A DNA stretch of 38,118 nt, from the NCBI GenBank assembly GCA_964653485.1, contig CAZZFF010000060.1, positions 1 through 38,118 of the forward strand. Direction: 5' to 3'. Source of the DNA: CAVQND01 sp964653485 (GTDB lineage: Bacteria > Verrucomicrobiota > Verrucomicrobiia > Limisphaerales > UBA8199). Of this stretch, positions 16,756-23,961 are shown in pieces; position 1 is the first letter of the stretch; every line of letters begins with the position of its first letter. The notes beneath the pieces were generated by a model that was not told the origin of the DNA, did not search any database, and saw only the letters and a list, made by a program, of their open reading frames with translations. The translations under genes were made by a program, and so were the position numbers.

Positions 16756-17514
16756 ATGGAGACTAACCTCCCTCGTCCCGTTTATGGCTTCGCCAAGCGC
16801 GTGGCGGACGTCCTGATCTCCAGCGCGGCTTTGCTGCTGCTTCTGCCCCTTTTCCTGCCGCTTGCGCTTCTTCTTCGGCTGACCGGCGAGGGGGAAGTCT
16901 TGTACCTGCAGGACCGAGTAGGGTTTGGAGGAAGGACCTTCAAGCTCATGAAATTCGCGACGATGCTCAAGAACAGCCCGAATATCGGGACGCGAACCAT
17001 TACTACGAGAAACGATCCGAGGGTTTTGCCCTTCGGCCGCTGCCTGCGTAAAACGAAGATTAACGAACTGCCTCAAATCCTCAACGTCCTCAAAGGCGAC
17101 ATGTCGATAGTCGGGCCGCGTCCGCTGACTCGGGAGACCTTCTCAATGTACTCGGAGGAGGTGCGGCGGGTCGTGGCGCGGAATGTCCCCGGACTGACGG
17201 GAATTGGCTCGGTGGTGTTCCGTGATGAAGAAGCGTTGCTCAACGCCGGCAGGCGCTCAGTGCATGACGTTATGCGGACCGAAATCGCTCCGTTCAAGGG
17301 AGCGTTGGAGATGTGGTACGACCGGAGAAAGTCTCCTTTTGTGGACATCGCGATAACCGCCTTGACGATGCTGGCCATCTTGTGGCCAGGCAACCAAATG
17401 CACAACAGGGTCATTCGGGGTTTGCCCCGCCGGGGAGTGCCCGCGCATTGCGGAAGCCCCGGAGTGGGCGTTGGGCCGGACGAACTGGCAGCTCAAGCCA
17501 GAACAATGTTCTGA
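16756..17514 (+). CDS. Polyprenyl-phosphate sugar phosphotransferase (initiating PGT)
   Basis: Monotopic phosphoglycosyl transferase of the bacterial sugar transferase family (PglC/WcaJ type). It transfers a sugar-1-phosphate from a UDP-sugar to undecaprenyl phosphate and so starts glycan assembly. Visible are a hydrophobic re-entrant helix (residues 16-41), QDRVGFGGRTFKLMKFATM (about 52-70), and the catalytic stretch KINELPQI followed by GDMSIVGPRPL. The usual DE dyad appears as Asn103-Glu104. I chose ATG 16756; GTG 16744 is an alternative four codons upstream. The last roughly 40 residues after ILWPGN are non-conserved. With capEFG following, the initiating sugar could be a HexNAc, but this is not proven. 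Confidence 0.85.
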   Translation: METNLPRPVYGFAKRVADVLISSAALLLLLPLFLPLALLLRLTGEGEVLYLQDRVGFGGRTFKLMKFATMLKNSPNIGTRTITTRNDPRVLPFGRCLRKTKINELPQILNVLKGDMSIVGPRPLTRETFSMYSEEVRRVVARNVPGLTGIGSVVFRDEEALLNAGRRSVHDVMRTEIAPFKGALEMWYDRRKSPFVDIAITALTMLAILWPGNQMHNRVIRGLPRRGVPAHCGSPGVGVGPDELAAQARTMF

Positions 17515-17604
17515 GCCCCCCAGCCGCGAAGACCCCTCGCTCCGCCAGCCTGCCGGCCCCTGTCCTTGCTCCAAGCCACTGGATTCTGATCCGAACAACC
17601 GATT

Positions 17605-18762
17605 ATGTTTAAAGAAAAAACACTCCTCATCACCGGTGGCACAGGCTCCTTTGGGAACGCCGTCCTGCGCCGCTTCCTCAACACCGATATCGCCGAAATC
17701 CGCATCTTCAGCCGCGACGAAAAGAAACAGGATGACATGCGGCATGAGTTGAAGAGTCCCAAGGTCAAGTTCTATATCGGCGACGTGCGCAACTTCAGCA
17801 GCATCAACAGCGCGATGCGGGGTGTGGATTACGTGTTCAATGCGGCGGCACTGAAGCAGGTGCCATCCTGCGAGTTTTATCCGCTGGAGGCCGTGGCGAC
17901 AAATGTGCTTGGCACTGAGAATACCTTGAACGCCGCCGTTGCCAATGGCGTGAAAAACGTCATCGTGCTGAGCACGGACAAAGCGGTCTATCCGATTAAC
18001 GCGATGGGGATGTCGAAAGCCCTCATGGAGAAGGTGGCGATTGCCAAGGCCCGCAATCTCAAGAAGGGCGAGACCACCATCTGCGTGACGCGTTATGGCA
18101 ACGTGATGGCGTCGCGGGGGTCGGTGATTCCCCTGTTTGTCAGCCAGATGAAGGCGAATCAGCCGATCACCATCACCGACCCGGATATGACGCGCTTCAT
18201 GATGTCCCTGGATGATTCGGTGGATTTGGTGCTGTTTGCGTACAAGAATGGCCGGGCGGGCGACACCTTTGTCCAGCAGGCGCCGGCGGCGACCATCGGC
18301 CAGCTTGCGCGGGTGTTGCGGGAAATCTTCAACGCAAAGAACGAGATCCGGGTCATCGGCACACGGCATGGGGAGAAGAAGCATGAGAGCCTGCTCAATC
18401 GCGAGGAGATGATGCGGGCCGAGGACCTCGGCGGCTATTACCGGTTTGGCTCGGACACCCGGGACCTGAACTACTCGATTTACTTCGAGAAGGGGCAGAA
18501 GAAAACAGCCCTGTCCGAGGATTACACCTCCGCCAACACTCACCAACTGACCGATGGGGAGTTGAAGGCCATGCTCATGAAGCTGGCGTACGTGCTGGAG
18601 GAGTTGGGGGTCCGCACTCCACAGTTGACGGTCCACAGCCGCGCAGACAGTATGCAAGACCAGCCCAAAGCCCCAGGCCCGGCGTCCAAGGCCGGGTGGC
18701 CGCAGGCCGGAGTCGAAGTGGTGCGGACGGCTCTCATTGACACCGTGGCGCCCCCCGCATAG
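17605..18762 (+). CDS. capE: UDP-GlcNAc 4,6-dehydratase/5-epimerase (CapE/FnlA/WbjB type)
   Basis: First enzyme of UDP-N-acetyl-L-fucosamine synthesis: it converts UDP-GlcNAc to 4-keto-6-deoxy-L-sugar nucleotides with NAD(P). GGTGSFG (residues 11-17) is the cofactor loop, and STDKAVYPINAMGMSKALMEK (123-143) is the characteristic active-site block with Asp125-Lys126, Met134 and Lys138. RYGNVMASRGSVIP and RHGEKKHESL are further family blocks. Family members are about 335-345 aa. Here a Pro/Ala-rich tail of about 40 residues follows YVLEELGV, and the stop codon abuts the palindromic element at 18762-18920. The tail may be a consequence of that insertion. capF and capG follow on the same strand. 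Confidence 0.93.
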   Translation: MFKEKTLLITGGTGSFGNAVLRRFLNTDIAEIRIFSRDEKKQDDMRHELKSPKVKFYIGDVRNFSSINSAMRGVDYVFNAAALKQVPSCEFYPLEAVATNVLGTENTLNAAVANGVKNVIVLSTDKAVYPINAMGMSKALMEKVAIAKARNLKKGETTICVTRYGNVMASRGSVIPLFVSQMKANQPITITDPDMTRFMMSLDDSVDLVLFAYKNGRAGDTFVQQAPAATIGQLARVLREIFNAKNEIRVIGTRHGEKKHESLLNREEMMRAEDLGGYYRFGSDTRDLNYSIYFEKGQKKTALSEDYTSANTHQLTDGELKAMLMKLAYVLEELGVRTPQLTVHSRADSMQDQPKAPGPASKAGWPQAGVEVVRTALIDTVAPPA

Positions 18763-18920
18763 GAGCCGTCAAGAAATAACCTTTACAAGGTGACGCCAGG
18801 ATTCTGGCGGCTGGCAAGGCGCGAGCGAGGAGCATATCCGCATGATCTGTGCCGAGCGAGCAACGCCGCCAGCCGCCAAAATAACAAGTCAAGTTGTAAA
18901 GGTGATTTCTTGACGGCTCC
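18762..18920. repeat. 159-bp palindromic element with 27-bp inverted ends (MITE/REP-like)
   Basis: The left end at 18762-18788 (GGAGCCGTCAAGAAAT, then A, then ACCTTTACAA) is the reverse complement of 18894-18920 with a single mismatch at base 17. Inside, TGGCGGCTGGC near 18806-18816 recurs in inverted orientation within 18867-18878, so the whole unit can fold on itself. No transposase is encoded; short open frames on both strands merely reflect the lack of stops. It begins on the last base of the capE stop and ends 63 bases before capF. No clear target-site duplication is seen. The structure fits a non-autonomous mobile palindrome, although only one copy is visible in this window. Confidence 0.75.
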
Positions 18921-18983
18921 ATGGCTTATCCTGGCCCTGTGGCAAAACCGTGGTCTGCCTGATCTGTTGCTAAAATCGGCTGA

Positions 18984-20129
18984 ATGAAAACCATCCTTGT
19001 GACCGGCGCCGACGGCTTTATGGGCCGCAACCTCTGCGTCGCCCTCCGCCGCCAACCCGGCTGCGAACCCATCGAGTTCGATGTCCGGCAGACCCTGGAG
19101 GAGCTGCCGGCATTGGCCTCGCGAGCTGACCTTGTGTTTCATTTGGCCGGCGTCAACCGGCCAAAGGAGGAAAGAGAGTTTGCCGAAGGCAACGCCCGTT
19201 TGACCCGGAGGCTTTGCGACAGCCTGCTCGCGGCTGGCCGCAAGACACCGCTGGTGCTCAGCTCCTCAGCGCAGGTGGAGCTGGACAATCCTTATGGACG
19301 AAGCAAAAAGGCCGCCGAAGACGCGGTGCTGGATTACCACCGGCGGAGCGGGGCGCCGGTCCATATTTATCGTTTTCCGAATGTCTTCGGCAAATGGAGC
19401 CGTCCGAATTACAATACGGTGGTGGCGACCTTTTGCTACAACGTCAGCCGTGGCCTGCCGGTCCAGGTGAGCAACCGGGCCACCGTTATCCGGTTTGTTC
19501 ACATTGATGACGTCGTGCGCGCGTTCCTGCGTATTGCCAGTGGCGCGGCCATCTCGGCTGCGGGTTCTGGCGGGGACCCCTGTGCCACCCATTATGAGGT
19601 CCAGCCGGTGTTCTCGATTACCCTCGGCGAACTGCATGACCTCATCGTGTCGTTCCGCGATGGGCGCGAGCAACTTCTCGTGCCCGACCTGTCTAACCCC
19701 CTGACACGCTACTTGCATTCGACATACACCTCCTTCCTGGAGATGGACGGTCTCTCCCGCCAAGTCGATTTGAAATCGGATGACCGCGGCTGGCTCTTTG
19801 AGCTTGTCAAGTCGCCCCATGCCGGGCAGATATTCGTTTCCCGGACCAAGCCCGGCATCACGCGCGGCAACCATTACCACGACACCAAGATCGAGAAATT
19901 CTGTGTTATCCAGGGCCAGGGCGTCATCCGGTTCCGTTGTGTGCTGGACAGCCGGGTTATCGAATATCCGGTCAGTGATCGGGCCATCAGCATTGTGGAC
20001 ATTCCACCCGGCTGCACGCATTCCGTCGAGAATACGGGCACGGGCGATATGATCACTTTGTTTTGGGCGAACGAGGTTCTTGACCCGCAACGGCCGGACG
20101 TCTATTTCGAGCCAGTGCGGAAAGGCTGA
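18984..20129 (+). CDS. capF: Bifunctional SDR-cupin reductase/epimerase (CapF/FnlB/WbjC type)
   Basis: Second enzyme of the UDP-L-FucNAc pathway, 381 aa, close to S. aureus CapF (369 aa). The N-terminal SDR domain (about 1-245) has TGADGFMG (7-14) and the catalytic Tyr104-Lys108 in PYGRSK; in the known family it performs NADPH-dependent reduction of the 4-keto group. The C-terminal cupin (about 265-375) carries His297 and His299 in RGNHYHDTK, the metal site linked to C3 epimerisation. ATG 18984 has no obvious Shine-Dalgarno site. A TAAAAT box at 18971 lacks a good -35 element. capG follows one base after the stop. Confidence 0.93.
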   Translation: MKTILVTGADGFMGRNLCVALRRQPGCEPIEFDVRQTLEELPALASRADLVFHLAGVNRPKEEREFAEGNARLTRRLCDSLLAAGRKTPLVLSSSAQVELDNPYGRSKKAAEDAVLDYHRRSGAPVHIYRFPNVFGKWSRPNYNTVVATFCYNVSRGLPVQVSNRATVIRFVHIDDVVRAFLRIASGAAISAAGSGGDPCATHYEVQPVFSITLGELHDLIVSFRDGREQLLVPDLSNPLTRYLHSTYTSFLEMDGLSRQVDLKSDDRGWLFELVKSPHAGQIFVSRTKPGITRGNHYHDTKIEKFCVIQGQGVIRFRCVLDSRVIEYPVSDRAISIVDIPPGCTHSVENTGTGDMITLFWANEVLDPQRPDVYFEPVRKG

Positions 20130-20130
20130 A

Positions 20131-21273
20131 GTGGCTGACAAGATCAAAGTCATGACCATCCTCGGCACGCGGCCGGAGATTATCCGTTTGTCGCGCGTCA
20201 TCACCGTCCTCGGGGAAGTCACAAATCATGTCCTGGTTCATACCGGCCAGAACTACGATTACGAGCTCAATGCCATCTTCTTCAAGGAACTCGGCGTGCC
20301 GCAGCCTAAGCATTTCCTGGAGGCGGCGGGGAGAACGGCCGCCGAAACGATTGGCAACATAATCTCGCGGGTTGATGTGGCGATGGAAAGGGAGAAGCCG
20401 GAGGCGGTCCTGGTTCTCGGCGACACCAATAGCTGCCTGGCGGTGATCGCGGCCAAGCGGCGGCACATCCCCGTATTCCACATGGAGGCGGGTAACCGCT
20501 GCTTTGACATGCGGGTGCCGGAGGAAATCAACCGGCGCATCGTGGACCACGTCAGCGACATCAATCTCTGCTACTCCGAGCACGCGCGCCGGTATCTCCT
20601 GGCGGAAGGGCTGCCGCAGGACCAAGTGCTTAAGACGGGCTCGCCGATGAAGGAGGTTCTCGACTGGCATCGGGCGTCCATCGCCGCTTCGGAAGCCCGC
20701 GCGCGGCTGGGCCTCGAACAAGGCCGCTATTTCACCGTGAGTATTCATCGCGAGGAAAATGTGGACGACGCGGCCCATCTCGCCGGTCTGCTCGGCGCGC
20801 TGGACGCCCTCGCCGAGAGGTACGAGTTCCCCCTGATCTTCTCCGTCCATCCGCGCACGCGCAAACAGTTGGAAGCGGGCGGGCACCATCTCCACAAGCT
20901 CATCCACGCCATGCCGCCGCTCGGCTTCTTCGATTACGTGGCCTTGCAGAAGGATGCCTTCTGCGCGGTCTCCGACAGCGGGACCATCACCGAGGAATCC
21001 TCCATCCTCGGCTTTCCCGCCATCACCATCAGGCAGGCCCACGAGCGGCCCGAAGGCATGGACGAGGGAGCGGTCATCATGAGCGGGCTTTCGGCCGCGC
21101 GCATCCTCCAGGCGGTTGAAATGACCTTGGCCCAGTTCAGGCAGCTTGGCCCATGCCGCCTCCCGGACGATTACAACGTAAGCCAGGTCTCCTGGAAAGT
21201 GGCCAAGATCATCCTCAGTTACACCGATTACATCAACCGGCGCACGTGGTTCAAGGAGGCTCGGCAGCCTTGA
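20131..21273 (+). CDS. capG: UDP-HexNAc 2-epimerase (CapG/FnlC/WbjD type)
   Basis: Last enzyme of UDP-N-acetyl-L-fucosamine synthesis, 380 aa, a WecB-superfamily 2-epimerase. MTILGTRPEIIRL opens the GT-B fold. VLGDTNS, HMEAGNRCFD with PEEINRRIVDH, the SIHREENVDD block and SDSGTITEESSILG supply UDP and active-site contacts. GTG 20131 starts one base after the capF stop; no nearer ATG fits, and the frame open to 20080 lies inside capF. It is the last gene of the polysaccharide block. The following spacer is pyrimidine-rich and contains no clear T-tailed hairpin. Confidence 0.93.
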   Translation: MADKIKVMTILGTRPEIIRLSRVITVLGEVTNHVLVHTGQNYDYELNAIFFKELGVPQPKHFLEAAGRTAAETIGNIISRVDVAMEREKPEAVLVLGDTNSCLAVIAAKRRHIPVFHMEAGNRCFDMRVPEEINRRIVDHVSDINLCYSEHARRYLLAEGLPQDQVLKTGSPMKEVLDWHRASIAASEARARLGLEQGRYFTVSIHREENVDDAAHLAGLLGALDALAERYEFPLIFSVHPRTRKQLEAGGHHLHKLIHAMPPLGFFDYVALQKDAFCAVSDSGTITEESSILGFPAITIRQAHERPEGMDEGAVIMSGLSAARILQAVEMTLAQFRQLGPCRLPDDYNVSQVSWKVAKIILSYTDYINRRTWFKEARQP

Positions 21274-21528
21274 CCGACGGGCCGACGGAACCGTCAATCA
21301 ACCCCGGTGTGCTCCTCCCTCCGCCCTCTGTTTTCAGCGCTCCGCTTTCCAGTTTTCCGCTCTTCCGGCTGTGGCCTCTTCATTGTTCCCCCAACTCTGC
21401 CTGCCCCGCTTTCCGTTTTGTTTGTCGTCCTGTAGCCCCGCGGTTCCGCGCTCCGTCGTCCAGTCGTGCCCTCCGGTTCCCGTTTCCCGGCTTCCCCTTC
21501 CTGCGCTCCCCTGATCGACCTCAGCTTT
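21274..21528. other. Pyrimidine-rich intergenic spacer
   Basis: This 255-base spacer separates convergent capG and the barrel-protein gene. The plus strand is mostly C and T, with repeated short words such as CGCTTTCC, GTTTTCCG and TTCCGCTC, especially at 21340-21430 and 21470-21520. No convincing gene, T-tailed hairpin or promoter is seen. Open frames across it only reflect skewed composition. Such tracts can form unusual structures, but no function is claimed. Confidence 0.6.
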
Positions 21529-22806
21529 TTAGAATCGGTATTTGAGGTCCAGGCTCGCCACATTCACCTCGTAGCTGGCGGTCGAGCCACCGCGCGAGTA
21601 AAAGTGATAAGCGACGTCCGCGGTCAGCCTGGATGTGACCTTCCACTGCGCCCCCACCGAAGGAGCGTACCAGTCAAATGCCTCCGGGCGAATGCCACCG
21701 CCAGTCAGAGAGCCGGACGTGCCGTTGTAATAGCTGAACGATGCGCTGAGCCTCGTCCGGCGCGAGACATCCCAATAGGCGTTCACTCCAACATAATAAG
21801 CATCCTGGTCTCCACCGTACGCGCTGAAGGAGAGATCTCGCCCGCCGCTCAGGCCATACTGCAAATACTGGTTCGCTTGGTGATTGACGCTGGCACGGAA
21901 ATAGACACCTTCAAGAGTCTTTCCCAGCGGGGTCGGCTCGGTGGGGGCAGTGACGGTGTAGCCCACGCCCGCATGCAAGTTTATATGCTCCGTCAAGCTC
22001 CACTCGGTGAAAGGCCCCGCGCTCCATTGTGTGAAGTCGCCGGTCGTGTTGACCGTTCCCGTGTTGTTGGTGCTGGGCAATTGCGCGTTGTAGCTGAGGA
22101 AGCCGCCCCCCGTCTCCAGGCCGGCCCGCAGGCGCCGCCGCAGTTCATAAGAACCCGAGGCCGAAAAAATCTCCGTGGCCCCATCGCGGATGATCAGATC
22201 GCCCGTCAGCGCCTGGTGGTCGTTGTAGTCAAAACCCCATTTCAGCACGGTCCTGTCCAGGTCCCACACGAACGACACCCCCAGGACGTTCTGCAAGAGT
22301 TGATAATCGCCCGTTCCTGCATACGTCGGGTCAACGAACGAATTATCCCGGATCGAGAACCGGTCGTGGAAGTTGACCCACAGATTGCCGCTGTACACGT
22401 CGAAAGACAACTCGGTGCCCGGCGCCACGAATGGCGTGTCATACTGCGAGTGCGTCACATAAGCGGCATATCCCAAGCCCAGCCCCAGCGTCAGCGTGTT
22501 CACGCCGGACAGAGGCAGAATGCCATGCGCGTCAATCTCCGGCCGGAGAATAACGTCCGCCTCCCTATTGGCGCTCGAGTAGAGAATATTGTCGCAGGCG
22601 ACAAAGGCCGTGCCCGCGTTGAAGTTCCAGGCGGTAGGCCCCGCTTGCAAGTTGTAGTAACCGAAAGCCCGCGCATTCTGCTGACGCGCCGTGGCGGCTT
22701 GCTCGCTGGCCTCGGACATCCGCACCGCTTCCTGGCCTCGCGCTCCAGCCGCGGGCATAACCCCCGCGGCGGCCAAGGCCATCCAGTTAAAATAAGTTTT
22801 GTTCAT
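21529..22806 (-). CDS. Outer-membrane beta-barrel protein
   Basis: Exported protein of 425 aa. The N-terminus MNKTYFNWMALAAAGVMPAA, with a likely cleavage after GARGQ, is a Sec signal peptide. The remainder consists of alternating aromatic and polar strands and ends in SLDLKYRF, with the terminal Phe used for BAM-dependent insertion. This resembles putative beta-barrel porin-2/capsule-associated outer-membrane proteins. ATG at 22806 is chosen because the signal peptide starts there; the frame open to 22920 has no such character. Upstream there is no strong Shine-Dalgarno site. Its position next to the glycan locus, but on the opposite strand, allows a role in export or anchoring, which is unproven. 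Confidence 0.8.
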   Translation of the reverse strand: MNKTYFNWMALAAAGVMPAAGARGQEAVRMSEASEQAATARQQNARAFGYYNLQAGPTAWNFNAGTAFVACDNILYSSANREADVILRPEIDAHGILPLSGVNTLTLGLGLGYAAYVTHSQYDTPFVAPGTELSFDVYSGNLWVNFHDRFSIRDNSFVDPTYAGTGDYQLLQNVLGVSFVWDLDRTVLKWGFDYNDHQALTGDLIIRDGATEIFSASGSYELRRRLRAGLETGGGFLSYNAQLPSTNNTGTVNTTGDFTQWSAGPFTEWSLTEHINLHAGVGYTVTAPTEPTPLGKTLEGVYFRASVNHQANQYLQYGLSGGRDLSFSAYGGDQDAYYVGVNAYWDVSRRTRLSASFSYYNGTSGSLTGGGIRPEAFDWYAPSVGAQWKVTSRLTADVAYHFYSRGGSTASYEVNVASLDLKYRF

Positions 22807-22941
22807 GAATATAGCGTGTACATCACGGCATAATGATTGTGTTCGACAAGTGGGGTTGCGGATATTCCGCAGTATTCCACAGCGCCCTGATTCTGAAAAG
22901 GCAAAAAGGGCCGCTGTCAAAAAAACCGCTCAACAGACCGC

Positions 22942-22970
22942 TTGACCCCTTTGGCGCGCTCGGCTATACA
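22942..22970 (+). promoter_or_regulatory. Strong sigma70-type promoter
   Basis: TTGACC (22942-22947), a 17-base spacer and TATACA (22965-22970) closely match the -35/-10 consensus. The expected transcription start is about 22976-22978, exactly where the predicted structured RNA begins, with tRNA-Thr 140 bases further on. It is the best promoter in the intergenic interval and points away from the barrel gene. Confidence 0.75.
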
Positions 22971-22975
22971 GAGGA

Positions 22976-23103
22976 TGCCGAAGGCGTTGGCGCTCGGGCT
23001 TGGACGGGAAGTCCGTCGGGATACGGGAGGACTGCTCAAGCCCATGGAGCAAACGCCGCGCGGCAAGACTTGAGATCAACGGAAGCCCACGCCCCGTTGA
23101 TTT
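22976..23103 (+). ncRNA. Candidate structured RNA upstream of tRNA-Thr
   Basis: From the predicted start, the sequence folds into a long interrupted hairpin. GCCG (22977-22980) pairs with CGGC (23061-23064), GGCGTT (22983-22988) with AACGCC (23052-23057), GCTC (22992-22995) with GAGC (23047-23050), and GGGCTTG (22996-23002) with CAAGCCC (23037-23043). An apical GACGG/CCGTC hairpin sits at 23003-23017. A second hairpin pairs ATCAACGG (23075-23082) with CCGTTGAT (23094-23101) and is followed by TT, a weak terminator-like end. I do not recognise the family: the 4.5S/SRP apical motif, a tmRNA tag and common riboswitch cores are absent. It could be a stand-alone small RNA or a processed leader of the tRNA transcript. 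The pairing was found by eye. Confidence 0.5.
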
Positions 23104-23115
23104 CCGTATGGTCAA

Positions 23116-23190
<75 letters not shown>

Positions 23191-23288
23191 GACCCCTTCC
23201 GGCAACCCGCCCTTCATGATTTCCACCTGTCTGGGCTGACCAGGTTGGCTCGCTCCGCCCGCAGGCACCTCGGCAAAGGAATTTCCGC

Positions 23289-23906
23289 ATGTCCAAACCT
23301 GGGTTCGTTGACCTTCGCGCCGCCAAGCGCGAAGGCATGAACGTCGTTGCCGCCCGCAAATACCCCAATCCACGCAAAGGCCCTCTCTCCCCCGACCAAA
23401 TCGAGACCCGCCGCATTGCCTACGCCATCAAGAGCACCGCCAGTCCCTTGCGGGACTTCGACACTGCGGCCCGGGAAATGGCCGCCCTCATCACCGGCCC
23501 TTGCTGGCTTGTTCCCATCCCCGACAGCGCCGGCAACACCGACGCCAACGCCCTCCTCGCCGCCAGGATAGCCAGGTATTGCCCCGGCGCCGAGGTGGTC
23601 AGGGCCATCCGGCGCACCCAGCCCATTCAATCCCAGTGCATCCGCCACAGGCTGGTCCTCGGCCCCATCCCGCAAGCGCAGCACCACTTCACCCGCACCC
23701 GGAAGGCGCTGACACGACGCCAGACCTATCTCGTGGATAACGTCACCACGAGCGGCAACACACTGGCGGCCGTTTGTGCCGCCCTCGGCTTCGGCGCCGG
23801 CCTCGTCTTCGCGGACGCCACCAGCCACCGCACGAGATTGAAGCCCCTCTCCTTCGATCCACACGCCCGCCCTTTTGGGCGGGTTTTTCTTTTGTGGTGC
23901 GATTAG
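23289..23906 (+). CDS. ComF-like phosphoribosyltransferase-domain protein
   Basis: Protein of 205 aa with the type I phosphoribosyltransferase PRPP loop YLVDNVTTSGNT (residues 147-158) and an upstream WLVPIPDSAGNT segment resembling the ComF/GntX layout. The typical N-terminal zinc finger of ComF is missing. ATG 23289 has AAAGGA eight bases upstream. It follows tRNA-Thr by 98 bases with no evident terminator between. Oddly, its last 14 codons run through a perfect intrinsic terminator (23866-23893), and the stop at 23904-23906 lies beyond the T tract. A TGA at 23839-23841 in the +1 frame would be a more normal end if an indel is present. Substrate unknown; similar genes are linked to DNA uptake or salvage. 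Confidence 0.7.
   Translation: MSKPGFVDLRAAKREGMNVVAARKYPNPRKGPLSPDQIETRRIAYAIKSTASPLRDFDTAAREMAALITGPCWLVPIPDSAGNTDANALLAARIARYCPGAEVVRAIRRTQPIQSQCIRHRLVLGPIPQAQHHFTRTRKALTRRQTYLVDNVTTSGNTLAAVCAALGFGAGLVFADATSHRTRLKPLSFDPHARPFGRVFLLWCD
23866..23893 (+). terminator. Intrinsic terminator
   Basis: CCCGCCC (23866-23872), loop TTTT and GGGCGGG (23877-23883) form a perfect seven-pair GC stem followed by TTTTTCTTTT. This is the clearest rho-independent terminator in the window. It lies inside the annotated 3' end of the phosphoribosyltransferase frame, 11 bases before its stop codon, and would separate it and the tRNA from the GH28-like gene. Confidence 0.92.
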
Positions 23907-23961
23907 TGGCGCAACGCGGGGCTTTACAATCCCCCGTTTTCATCCTTCAATCCGTGCCGCT

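Noticed and set aside
17257..18657. 466-aa open frame on the minus strand opposite capE
   Set aside because: It is an antisense shadow of capE and the sugar transferase; the His/Arg/Val-rich translation has no domain character, while the plus-strand genes have clear motifs.
18790..18987. Small open frames on both strands between capE and capF
   Set aside because: They lie within the palindromic element and mirror each other; no ribosome-binding site or protein character.
20053..21297. 414-aa open frame on the minus strand opposite capG
   Set aside because: Antisense shadow caused by GC-rich codon bias; capG on the plus strand is unambiguous.
22976..23103. SRP (4.5S), 6S RNA or tmRNA identity for the structured RNA
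   Set aside because: The SRP GGAA-tetraloop/asymmetric-loop motif is absent, the length is too short for 6S, and no tag-encoding frame or tRNA-like end typical of tmRNA is seen.
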